Shown: positions 18,504 through 28,864, counted from the stretch's first letter. The stretch: 29,901 bases of DNA from Phellopilus nigrolimitatus (GCA_021029095.1 JAJOHG010000312.1:1-29901), one strand, 5' to 3'. Notes: a model not told the origin generated them from the sequence alone. Program-made: numbers and translations.

Positions 18504-20624
18504 ATGGCGAGAACAAAGCAGACATCGCGGCGCACGAGCTTGAGCAAACCTGCTATCATGCGCCTCCAGCTAGCTACGAAGGAACTCCAGGCGCGCGTCA
18601 GCGCACCTAAAAATAAATCGACGCGCAAATCGACGCGCAAAAGGCCTGTGAGGAAGTACTCCTCGTCCTCCGACACGCCGTCTCCCAGCGATTTTAAACC
18701 GAACAGCTTAAATGTCGAATCCGACGCGGTCACGAGGGATATCGTGGCCCGCCTATCACCGGCAACGGAGTCCGATGAGGACGCCCATCTTATCTCACGT
18801 ACGGTTACCGCCCAGGCGCTGTGGTCGCGATATTACGAGCATGGCTCATTGAAGGATCTCGAGGAGGCGATCCAACTCGATCGCGAGAGCCTTGGTCTGA
18901 GCCGCGCCCGGAAGGCCATGGGAGCTGGCGCAGACGTCCTGGAGGTCCAAGCGAATCTCGGGGTGTCACTTCTCGACCTCTTCTCGTCTACGCGCAGACC
19001 GGAGGCCCTCGCGGAGTCTGTCACACTACTCGAACAGGCGCTGGAGGCAATGTCCGCGCCAGGCGCAGGCGGCGAGGGAGGCGGCGCGCACAAGTCGCTC
19101 GCACGCACGATGACGAACCTAGGCAATGCATACCGCGCACGCGCGGAGCTGAACAACGACGAGCTGGACCTCGATCGCGCGATTGACATGCACGAGGATG
19201 CGCTGTACATTACCCCATCCGACCACTCGGAGTGGGACTTGGAGATGCGCCAGAACTGCTTGGCGAGGAGCTTGATGGCCCGCGGCTCGACCCGAGACAT
19301 CGAGCGGTCTATGGACTTGATGTCTCTTCGTCGGCGCTTTTTGAGTGAGAAGTCTACCACGGATGCTGCTCCATTGAGAGTGAACTGGACCAGAGGATAT
19401 GACGCGGACGTCGGATTGCCAGGTATATAATACCTATTCACTGGCCATGAAACGACTTGACAACTCTCATTCAGTCCCTGACCTGAGTAACCTGATCGCA
19501 AGGTTGACCAGCTTCCCGAGTGGATGTGGTGGCTTCGCGGATATTTACATGGGCGAATGGAACAAGACACGCCGTATAAAGCAGAAGGTTGCTATCAAGG
19601 TCCTTCGGCACCATGCTGTCAATGCGACGGACACTAGCGTCAGTGAACGTGTGAATAAGGTAGAGATTTATCCGATGGTTTAAAAAAAAAACTTTGTTGA
19701 GCTTCTTTCCAGATGTTGCGAGCAGAAATAAGAATTTGGCACGCGCTTGATCATCCGAACATCATTAAACTGTTGGGTACGAGCAGGGGATTCAGCCCGT
19801 ACACGTCCATGATCCTTCCGTGGCTCGCGAATGGCTCGTTGCCATCTTTCCTGAATAGACATAAGTCGTTAATTTATCCTGAGCGGCTACGCCTAGTAAG
19901 TATTATGCACGTTTGAGACTCGAATTTGTTCCTGATAAGTTCGCGTTTGTGCCAGGCTCGCGAAGTCGCTACTGGGTTGGCTTATTGTGCGTCACTTATC
20001 CTCATTTCGCAAATTCTCTCTGACATCTGAATAGTGCACTCTCATGCCATCATTCACGGCGACTTAACTGGTGTATGCATTATCTAGCCAAATGTTCTAG
20101 ATCATAACCGACCCATTTAACTTATATAACAGGCAAACGTGTTGATCAATGACGACCACGGCGCTTGTCTCTCAGATTTTGGTCTTTCCGTGCTTGCAAG
20201 AGACTTCGATATACCGTCCATGTCAAGATTCACGTCTGGCGTGGGTGGATCCGTACGCTGGACGGCGCCCGAACTATACGTCTTCGACGAGGACTCTCAG
20301 CCGTGCCTCACTTTACATAGTGACCTGTACTCGTTTGGGTCTGTTGCACTTGAGGTAAGCTGAAGAGCAACGTCTCGTGATTCCTCGAAATCGTGTGCTC
20401 ACTAGTTTTAGATATTCTCCGGCGAACTGCCGTATCACAACATCCAAAATGAGATGGAGGTGTTGCTGAAGTACGTTGTGCCTGGAATCACACCTGAGCG
20501 ACCTATGGGAAGCAAGTACGTGAAGGACAAGCATTGGGAAGCGGTGGAGCAGTGTTGGTCGAGAGACCCAAAGTCCCGACCGCCGAGCAAGACTTTATCT
20601 GCCTTGTTCGAAGAGGAAGTGTAA
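18504..20624 (+). CDS. histone-H3-tail-mimicking TPR protein kinase
   Basis: Seven exons, 18504..19422, 19475..19659, 19713..19895, 19956..19986, 20035..20072, 20133..20354 and 20412..20624, give 596 aa; all introns are 48-60 bp GT-AG and all phases fit. Residues 1-7 are MARTKQT, identical to histone H3; QLATK (22-26) and AR.SAP (30-35) follow in H3 order. Residues 35-52 are Lys/Arg-rich with a doubled STRK. Residues about 100-280 carry TPR-like helices (KDLEEAIQLDRESLGL, TMTNLGNAYRARAE, LDRAIDMHEDALYI). Residues about 317-590 form a complete kinase domain: Gly loop SGCGGFADIY, VAIK Lys348, Glu373, HGDLTGAN (Asp449, Asn454), DFG 467-469, APE 497-499. The catalytic loop is HGD, so non-RD, as in mushroom TKL-like kinases. 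There is no histone fold. Kinase activity is likely; the role of the tail is inference. Confidence 0.9.
18618..18641 (+). repeat. 12-bp coding duplication in the H3-like tail
   Basis: TCGACGCGCAAA at 18618-18629 is repeated exactly at 18630-18641. It doubles Ser-Thr-Arg-Lys just after the H3-like segment and extends the basic patch. Confidence 0.9.
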
Positions 20625-21514
20625 AATATATATTGTAATACAACCATGTATTTAGTACTTGCGTTTTTATAGCAAACACATCTGCGAGTTACCCGCTCTT
20701 GATGTGGCTTCCTTCGCTCTCGAGGTCCGAAAGCCGATCCTGTTCGCTACTTATGGAACGATGCTTGCCTATTTGGTCAGTGTCAATCGCTTTTAAATCG
20801 AAACAGCCTTCAAGCTACGTGATTAGTGATGAAAGGTTTGCACACTGATTCAGAATGGATGTGGACGCCCGTGTTCTCATTTCATTATCCTTGATCGCGG
20901 CCGGGAATCTGTAGGCAGACCGAAAAAAAAAACTGATGACATTCAAACACGAGTCCGAATGCTTCCCTCGACAAAAAATTAATACCGAGCACAGCTGTTT
21001 GTTCCTCACGCGATGGAAATCTTGGAAGCTGACATACAGCGAGTTATCGAATAATGACTTCAGTTATAATCTTATTTTCAAGTTGTAGACCCAGCATATA
21101 TTTCCGATTGTTAGATGGAGTCTATTTGCCAAGCCAGGAGGGTCCGAACACGAATAAACGACAACTATTTGATGGTATATGGGAGTGTGAAACAATGCTA
21201 GGGAAACCCCTAAAAACTGAATATTGCGAGTCATTATGGTTGGAGCACGCATGCAAACGCAGCGTGCTCAAAGCTCCAGAGTTCTAATCAAATCGTACAT
21301 CTATGATACCCAACGAAATGTGAATGGTGATACATTGCGTTTATCAGACAAGGAATGATATTATGGCTTGTCGATGGCACTGATGCATTGACAGCGGAGA
21401 AGCACGGGTGCACAAGTAACGGAAACGACCGCGGAAGATGAAATCGAAGACATGGAACTGAGTTGGGGCTGAAAAGTCGGTGCTGAACGGAAGCTCGAAA
21501 CACGTTAAAGTAGT
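20625..21514. other. convergent spacer between the kinase gene and Fhl1
   Basis: About 890 bp with no supported gene. It should contain both 3' UTRs; AT-rich sequence follows the kinase stop codon immediately (AATATATATTG). Frames at 21054-21287 and 20815-21009 are short and unrecognised. Confidence 0.45.
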
Positions 21515-23822
21515 TCACGCTTGCACTTGTCCAGTGTCCAGCCTCCTTCTCTTCATCACAGGCTCGTCAAAGTCGCCCATGATATCGATCTCATCGCTGG
21601 ACTGTGGGCCTAAAGAGGAAGTAGGTGGCGTTGATATGCGAAGAGGCCCTACGGCGTTAATCATATCCGACGTGGGCGAAAGCGCCTGAGCTGGAGATGC
21701 CCCCTTTGCCGTAGTAGGATTTGTAGGCATAGGTTCAACGATAGAAATAGTAGTCCGGTGTTGACCACCCTCACTCGCAGTCCCTGCATCCGCACCGCTC
21801 GCCGCCGTAGTAGTATCGTCCTTGCCGTCCTTCTTCTTCAACACTTTATTTTTCTTCTTCCCTTTTGACTTCGAGCCCTCTGACTTGCGCTTCTCCTTGA
21901 GAAACCGCACGATGTAGCTTTGCAATATTTCAATGGCCTTCTTTGCGCCGAGCCTCTCAAGCTCCTTGAGCTGCTCTGGCGTAAGCGATGAGAAGATTAC
22001 GGGGTTGAGAATGATGGTATCGCGATGAAGGGCGATCGGCGGCGAAGATAGGTCGAGCGCGAGCGGGACTTTACTGGATGTTGCATCTGAGGGACCTGCC
22101 GAAGGAATGGAACCAATAACAATAGGTATGACGATGTCGGAGGGGATAGCAGGCAAATTAGAGTTTGGAGTAGAATTAAGTCGTGCGGTTGAAGATGCTG
22201 GGGAGCCGCCTTGCTGTCGAGTGGATGGTGCAGATACTGGTTCCGATTTTGGATGGAGCGGGACGTCTACCGGAGGCATCAACGACATAGTTTCCTGCTC
22301 GACTTTGACGGATGCTGCATTAGAGACTGCTGACCGTGCGTGAGCTGGCGCACTGTTTGTAGCGGCTGTCGTAGGAGGTAGAGATGAGCTGGTGGAAGGT
22401 AAAGATGTCGATAACAGACGTGGAGGAAGGGGCGAAGTCAGGTCCCCCTTTACGCTCCGTTTCAGCGGTGGTTCAAGCATCTTCTTTCCTTTCCCCTTTG
22501 CGTCTCCAGGTCCTTTCCCTTCTTGGTCTTTTACCAAGTGCTCAAAACGAGGGTCGATACTCCAAAAAAAGCCTTTCCCTCTTTCACCTGCGCACCTCTC
22601 CATTTTCTTGAAGGCCCTGTTGGAAGACAAATTGTGACGAATAGAACTCTATAGAATGATTAGATGGGCGGAATTTTTGCAGCAGAGAAAGAATGTCTCA
22701 CCTCCCACCCTGTTCCTTCATGGTAGCGATACCAATCAAAGCTCTCTGACACCCATATGCATATTTCCTGGAGCGTCGCCTTCCCATTTAGAGAGCTGAT
22801 AGCTTTATAGCACAATTGCGCATAAGTAAGTTGTGGTCGAGGAGGCATAATTTCTGGAGGTGGAGGTCGAGCGTCGCCGGGTTTCTTCCGCTTCTTGCCA
22901 ATCGCCTTCTGTGAAGCCTTTCCATTTTCGCTGAATTCTGGAGGTGACTTTTCGGTAACATCAACAGATGGCAACTCAACATTTGCAGCGGTTGGAGAGT
23001 GGATGGATGAGTCGGGGGAAATGGAAGTTATATCAATGGAAGGAGAAAGATGACGCGTAGTGGAGGAAGGCGAACTCGGAGAAGGCGAATCTTCGGGTGC
23101 AGGAGGCGGAGGAAGAATGAAGTGGAAAGTTCGAGTAGCAATTTGGATTTGAGACCTGTCAAAAACATCGCGGATAAAAATCAGCACATCTCGTTCAGTC
23201 ACGTGACATCGATCCAACGTTAACACCAATGTTTTGTGAGGAAGGTGGCCAAAGAGCATGCAACAGATAGTGGATAGCGGTAGCGAAAGCGAGAAAGGTC
23301 TATAAATTCATCTCCAAGTCCTATCGCAGTAGACCTTCTCTACATGCTTCCGAGTTGCGGCCGACAGGTGCCACATGGCGAAAACAAAACAAGCAAACAA
23401 AACATTTTGAAGGGGCAGAAAGCTCACCTGGCTGCCAAAGGTACTCTGCTTCCACTTCCAGACCAGATGCCATCCACCCAAGCGCCATTCCTGCCCATAA
23501 CCACAAGAACAAAGCGTTCCTGGCTTTCTTCATACTCAATTTTCGCGTGTAACCGAGATACACTCTTTAAAGGGCCCAAGTCGACGTCGACCTGTTGCGT
23601 ATCTGACGACGAAGGAGTGCCGGGTCGAACAGATCGACGACCAATAGTCACAGCGACAGTTTGTACATAGTACGTGAAGCTGGGAAAAGCGAGGCTAAAG
23701 TAGGCGCTGATCTTGTCCGGAAGCTCCTCTGGGCCAGCCTGCTCATCAGGAAGGGGTGTAACTGCCATAATGTGGTTCATGAAATCGTTGGCCTGAGATG
23801 CATGAGAATACTCCATCGCCAT
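21515..23822 (-). CDS. FHL1: forkhead-associated plus forkhead transcription factor Fhl1
   Basis: Exons complement(21515..22648, 22702..23155, 23428..23822) give 660 aa. In yeast, Fhl1 sits on ribosomal protein gene promoters and couples their transcription to TOR signalling. An FHA domain spans about 55-145: IGRRSV, the phosphopeptide-binding core SRLHAKI (89-95) and RNGAWVDG (111-118), finishing with RSQIQIATRTFHF across intron 1. After a Ser/Pro linker and a basic patch (KKRKKPGD), the forkhead domain spans about 238-319: RPQLTYAQLCYKAI, then GWESSIRHNLSSNRAFKKME and GKGFFWSIDPRFE. The splice at 22649-22701 rebuilds SSIRHNLS. The C-terminus is Ser/Thr/Pro-rich with a Lys-rich block. Intron 1 is 272 bp, the longest here. 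The first true ATG is at 23822; upstream in-frame codons start with TTG. Confidence 0.94.
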
Positions 23823-24015
23823 AATCGACGGGTGTGTCGGTAACGCGAGCAGGTTGTGTTGAAGGGAGATGATAGTCAAGAGTCAGGAAGACACATCGGC
23901 AATTTCGGCAACGGCGACTGCTTATTCGAGACACGTGGCTTCCCCACTATTGCCGTCATGTAACCCGTCGCGTCGTCCACGTTCGTTCATTCCACGCTTC
24001 TACAGCGTGCTCGCA
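23823..24015. promoter_or_regulatory. bidirectional promoter between Fhl1 and Ime4
   Basis: 193 bp separate the divergent start codons. No TATA box is visible. A CACGTGG E-box-like core lies near 23932-23938. Confidence 0.45.
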
Positions 24016-25966
24016 ATGGCTAGCGATGAGCTCAAACAACTTGCGTCTCGAAATTTGCAGGAGCTCGTCTCTGCGGGCGCCATGCAAACACCCATTAGCG
24101 CGTTTGAGCTGCTCGCTAAATTCATCTCATCGCCAGTGGTCCCTTCGAGTAGGGGTCCTAGCTTTCGCCTGACAGACCTTTGCAAACTCGAGGGCATTCT
24201 GGAAGAATTCGCGGAGAGCTGGGACGCAGGCGTAATCTCGGTGCTTCGGGACGACAATGGATTGTCTCTGATGCAGGTTAACTTGGATGCAAAGCTGCTC
24301 GATGCATCCAATCCAAAGAAACGAAAGAGATTGGTTGATGAGGACGCAGATTCTGCCGAGGAGGAGGAGGCATCTTCTAGCGCACTCTCTTCTAAGCCGA
24401 AGAGCGCCGCAACTTCGTCGTTAAGTAACTTGAGCAAGAACATGCAAGAAATTTATGCTCTCTTGCAAAGAGGAACTGCTCGTCGAAGATTGCTTGCTGA
24501 ACAGGTACGCTACTTAACTGGGTGGATGCTGCAATTATCGGCTGAATATACTGCTATCTTCAGCATCAATCGGTTGGTGTTGCATTCGAGCCTATCTGCC
24601 CGAATATCACGAAGGATGAATGTGCAAAAGCAGGACTAGCAAGTCAGAAAACACCGCGCTCATCCTCAATACCGTCCATATGCCCCCGAGTACATTTTCG
24701 CCCTCTCATGCGTCCACATACTGACCCCACACTCGGACACTGCTCGTATCTCAACACCTGTTATTCTGAGCCTACGTACGCACAATCGCCTTCAATTCCG
24801 CCATTTCCGTCTGCGAACCTCCCTCGCCCTCCAGGGAGTGTAACATTACCAAATGGCCTTGGTGCTGGTGGCCGCGGGAAGGAGAAGGCACCTTGCCGGT
24901 ATTTGCATTTCGAAATCGATTGGGATGGTGGTGATGGCGAGCCGGCGCCGACGAATACAATAACGAAGAAAAAACCACATAAGCTAGGGATTGGTCTCGG
25001 ACCTAGTGGAAAAGAAGAACCTCTTGTGGGAGCTTCTCTGCGACTCCTTTTATTCGCCATATTAAAGCAATCTTTTTTTTAGCTTCCTCCTCAATGGCTA
25101 AATTGCGACCTTCGTCGGTTTGATTATTCTGTCCTGGGTAAATTCCATGTCATTATGGCTGATCCTCCTTGGGATATACACATGAGTGTAGGTATATTAT
25201 AGTGTTACTCCCTCCTTCATTTCTCACTATCGTGCACCTATTTTCAAAGTTGCCATATGGGACGATGACGGACGATGAAATGAAGGCCATGCCAATCCCG
25301 GCGCTACAGGATGAAGGTCTCCTTTTCCTCTGGGTCACTGGACGTGCGATGGAGATCGGAAGAGAATGCATGCGTGTTTGGGGTTATTCGCGTGTAGACG
25401 AGGTTGTATGGGTGAAAACGAACCAGGTTAATTCCCTCGCCCTTTCAATTTTCATGCCTATCAAGAGATCCATCATACTCATGTTTCATTCATCTAGCTT
25501 CAGCGCGTCATCCGTACCGGTCGTACAGGCCATTGGCTTAACCACACAAAGGAGCACATGCTCGTGGGCGTCAAGTCCCATTGGGACGGGAACGGAAACT
25601 TAAAATTCCCCGCCTGGTGCAACCGCGGGATTGATACGGATGTGATCGTCTCCGAAGTGCGCGAAACGTCTCGCAAACCGGACGAGGTCTACGGTCTCAT
25701 TGAGCGTATGTGTCCTGGGGGACGCAAGGTGGAAATTTTCGGACGCAAGCACAATTCGCGCCCAGGATGGCTGACGCTGGGTAACCAGCTGGGAGGAGAT
25801 CAGATTTATGACGAGGACCTGAAGACGCGGATCAAATCCAGGTGCGTGTTCACCATAAAAATTAGTCAATTTGGGTCTCACATTAAACAGATATCCCGAT
25901 AGGATGATAAATTCGAATCTCTCTCTACCACCTAACCCTTCCTTGCCTCAAGTGCCTCGCTTCTGA
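24016..25966 (+). CDS. IME4: mRNA N6-adenosine methyltransferase catalytic subunit (METTL3/Ime4)
   Basis: Six exons, 24016..24504, 24564..25025, 25083..25187, 25250..25426, 25498..25841 and 25891..25966, give 550 aa. It transfers methyl from SAM to adenosine in mRNA and in fungi is tied to meiosis and development. The MT-A70 domain is complete: [20 protein letters not shown], catalytic DPPW (344-347), [76 protein letters not shown] and the family ending KSRYPD. Upstream lies the Cys/His zinc-binding region ([35 protein letters not shown]), with about 44 residues inserted between two zinc ligands normally about five apart. A KKRKR nuclear signal lies near residue 101. The ATG at 24016 begins a conserved-style helical N-terminus. 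Confidence 0.95.
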
Positions 25967-26291
25967 GTGTGCGCAGGCTTTTGTCTGTCATCTTAACTTA
26001 TTTTATTCCTTTGTTTTGTACTTAATTGCTCATTCAATCAAAGAGATGGCTGTGCATGTATTCAAAACTAGCTACCTTCTTCATGGCCGCAGAAACTCGA
26101 TGAGTCTCGATACGTCGATACTGACTAAAGTACGGACTTGCAGCTGACGGCCAATGAGACATCGCCGTCGATCACTGCGAATGACGTCGCGCCAATGCTG
26201 CTTCCAATTATTCACAGCACTTTAGACTGGAACCACAACTGTCAAGAGGTCTTTCCAGTTTGATACCCACATTTTAAATTCCTCAAATCTC
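25967..26291. promoter_or_regulatory. spacer between Ime4 and the dehydrogenase
   Basis: 325 bp containing the Ime4 3' end and the dehydrogenase promoter. No clear TATA box was seen; TTTTAAAT lies about 20 bp before the next ATG, too close to be one. Nothing else stands out. Confidence 0.4.
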
Positions 26292-27131
26292 ATGATGGCG
26301 AACCGTTTCATTCTTGTTACTCCAGCAACTAGAGGTCTTTCGCTTGCGTTGACCCGCCACTTCCTGCGGACGACAGACTTACCTGTTTATGCCACCCACC
26401 GTTCTGGTTCTCCAAAAGAAGTCCACTCGAACATCTTGTCTACACTATCTGGGGTTGATGGCGACCGTCTCAAGCTACTGCCCCTTGACTTGACTTCAGA
26501 GTCCAGCATCAAAGACGCCGCATCTACTCTCGCGGACAGCCTGCCCGACAAAGCATATCTCCACACTGGATTCTTCACAGGTGGCATGCTATACCCTGAG
26601 AAGCATCCCGGCGACATTGACGACGAAAAGCTCAAGGAAACGTTTCAAATCAACGTTCTTTCTCACATGCTTCTCATCAAGCATTTTTCGCGCTTCCTGC
26701 CTAGTGCTGCAACCAAGCTCGACGCAGCCGGTCCCGCGAAGTGGGTACATGTATCCGCACGCGTTGGAAGCATCTCGGACAACCGAAAAGGCGGGTGGTA
26801 CTCGTACCGCGCATCCAAGGCGGCGCTGAATCAGGTACGCCCAAGTTTTGAAGAGGAGTTCGTCCAAGCCGATTCTGAAAGCTCACTGTTCTAGGTGATC
26901 AAGACGTTTGACAACCAGCTTCTTTTGCGCAAGACACCGAGCATCTGCGTCGGAGTGCACCCGGGAACTGTGAAGACGGAATTGAGCAAGGAGTTCTGGA
27001 ACAGCGCGTCAAAGAATGAATTGTTTGAACCAGAATATGCAGCAGAAGCACTCATCAACGTTGTCGGAAAACTGACCGAGGAGCAGAGAGGACGTGTCTG
27101 GGACTATGCTGGCAAGCAGGTTCCATGGTAA
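26292..27131 (+). CDS. short-chain dehydrogenase/reductase family protein
   Basis: Two exons, 26292..26834 and 26895..27131 (60-bp intron), give 259 aa, the normal SDR length. The Rossmann start is ILVTPATRGLSLALTRHFLR, where the usual TGxxxGIG is replaced by TPATRGLS. LKLLPLDLTSESSI carries the conserved Asp of the adenine pocket. INVLSHMLLIKHFSRFLP is the dimer helix. The catalytic set appears intact: HVSARVGS (Ser) and WYSYRASKAALNQ (Tyr-x-x-x-Lys). VGVHPGTVKTELSKEF follows after the splice. It resembles the C-factor-like SDR subgroup. The substrate cannot be told from sequence. Two ATGs are adjacent (26292, 26295) and either could serve. It ends KQVPW at 27131, followed closely by possible 3' UTR. 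Confidence 0.92.
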
Positions 27132-27897
27132 GCCAACCGCTTTGTTGGCTCTCGTAGCCGTAATACTGAGGAGTCTTTTTCACCAGGTGAGACAGGATAC
27201 ATATCCCAAAGGACAGAAATATGTTTGTCACCGGCATCGTATGTATTACATGGGCCCCAGTGTGGAAATTATCGGATGGAGTCAATGCGTATGCGCACAG
27301 CATCACCGAGAGACAGGAACGAATCAGTAAAGTTTGGGCTACATAGATCAGCAGTGTTGTAACGAATAATTATAAACCACGAACGGCCATGACGTCGCAT
27401 CCTTGTAGCAGCTTTGGAAGCCGTCCTTTTAATCGTGTTAGCAAAAAAATGCGGTGGAGCTTGTTGGAAAGTACACGCTGGACTGCGGCGCTTTTCCCAC
27501 GTCGTCAATCAGAGGCAAATATACATACAGGACTGCCAACGGAAGGGCTCTGATGACGATGGCCCACGCCGCTGACTGACTCTGCCTGACCATCCAAGGT
27601 ACGGGGCGTTAAGGGAAGTGCCAATCCTGAGAACTAGAAGCTCAATGTGCAAAGATCTACAGGAGCAGAGTAAGCCCGCATTTGATGATCGGTGGAGCGA
27701 TGTTGGGAAAATACCCGGATGAGGTATTTCCCTCGACTGCGATTATCAATCCTGAAGATGTCTCGCATCTGCAAATGCAAAGGCACAGTGAGCAGTGCAA
27801 CCCGGTGAAGGTTCGCAAGCTTGTGCTGCCTCGAGGGATATTCGAACAAAGCTGACATCTCGGAGCGCGTCAGTGGGAACTGCGCGACGAAGACACA
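27132..27897. other. spacer between the dehydrogenase and the third stress-type gene
   Basis: About 770 bp. No gene is supported. A minus-strand frame (27634-27948) overlaps the promoter of the next gene and has no recognisable content. The right end is the control region of the gene at 27947. Confidence 0.4.
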
Positions 27898-27904
27898 TAT
27901 AAAG
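27898..27904 (+). promoter_or_regulatory. TATA box of the third stress-type gene
   Basis: TATAAAG about 49 bp before the ATG at 27947. The spacing implies a very short 5' UTR if this box is used. Confidence 0.45.
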
Positions 27905-27946
27905 ACAGCCGGTAAGTGCGAGTCTTCAGCAAAAACAATTATCGGC

Positions 27947-28600
27947 ATGTCGTCTCATCAAGTTTTGAACGCCCCTAATTCTGTACCTTCAAGTGAGTTA
28001 CTCCTGAAGTAATCGCGTGTACTGGGAGTGCAACTTACAGAAGCTGCTCCTCGCGTAGGAACACAGACCAAGAAGGATGGGCTCCCTCACTACAACGAGC
28101 TTCATTCAACTCCAAATGGCGACCGTCAGCCTGTTCACTCCGAACAGCTCTTTGAAGAGAACGAGTTTGGGGAGATCACTCCAGTGAAGCGAGATGACGA
28201 CGCGGTGCCCACTCAGGAGGAACATTCGCCATACGACACGGGATTTCTCGACAATGAGCATGGAAAGACTCACCGCGGCCGCGAAGATGGCCCAGCGGAC
28301 GATGCCTACGCCGAGAATAGGTTCGGAGAGCTTGGGAGAGCCGATACGTTTTATCCAGACGACCATTCGCACCTGTCAGACAAGATAAAAGGTACTATCT
28401 CGTCATGCAACACGTCGGTTCTGTATGCTAAACCTGTTGTCAACTTGCCCAGGAACGGCGGAGCAGATGATCGGAAAGCTCACCCACAACAAAGACTTGC
28501 ATGACAAAGGTATTTTGCGGAAGGTTAGTCACTGTCATTACTACAGCTTCGGATGTGACCTTATGCCCCCATGATGTAGAGCCACTCTCCAGCTCGATAG
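27947..28600 (+). CDS. acidic hydrophilic protein with the same C-terminal module as the tandem pair
   Basis: Four exons, 27947..27992, 28041..28391, 28453..28523 and 28580..28600, give 162 aa. The body is hydrophilic and acidic with repeated NE.G/NRFGE-like elements (EENEFGEITP, LDNEHGKTH, AENRFGELGR). Exon 3 is 71 nt, entered in phase 1 and left in phase 0, and encodes GTAEQMIGKLTHNKDLHDKG after SDKIK. It is the counterpart of the 71-nt exon in the genes at 3251 and 5176 (RG.AEKLAGS...DLK..G). A short last exon (SHSPAR) mirrors theirs; without the last splice the frame would instead end about 13 residues after ILRK. There is no signal or membrane segment. It is likely a stress-type hydrophilin; the function is unknown. 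Confidence 0.8.
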
Positions 28601-28864
28601 ACAAATGGCCCCTGCATTTTTTTTAGAGAAACAAATCTTCATTAATCCGTTGATACTAGTACATTGGTCCCGAGAGGATATTTGCTTCTGTACATATTAA
28701 TTCGAGAGCATTTAGTATACCGGTACAACATCGACGGAGAAACTTAGCAGTCATATGCGCATCAAATGCTTACAGGGACGCGAAAGCGAAAGGACGTGAT
28801 GACAATGAGTAACAAGAATAACAGTAGGACTGAATCACTCAGCGAAAAGAAAGTAGACAGATTC

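Noticed and set aside
18504..18680. An ordinary histone H3 gene or pseudogene
   Set aside because: Only the tail-like part is present; the sequence continues in one open frame into TPR and kinase regions with no histone-fold residues.
23823..23879. Upstream extension of Fhl1 by 19 codons to 23879
   Set aside because: The codon at 23879 is TTG on the minus strand; the first ATG in frame is 23822.
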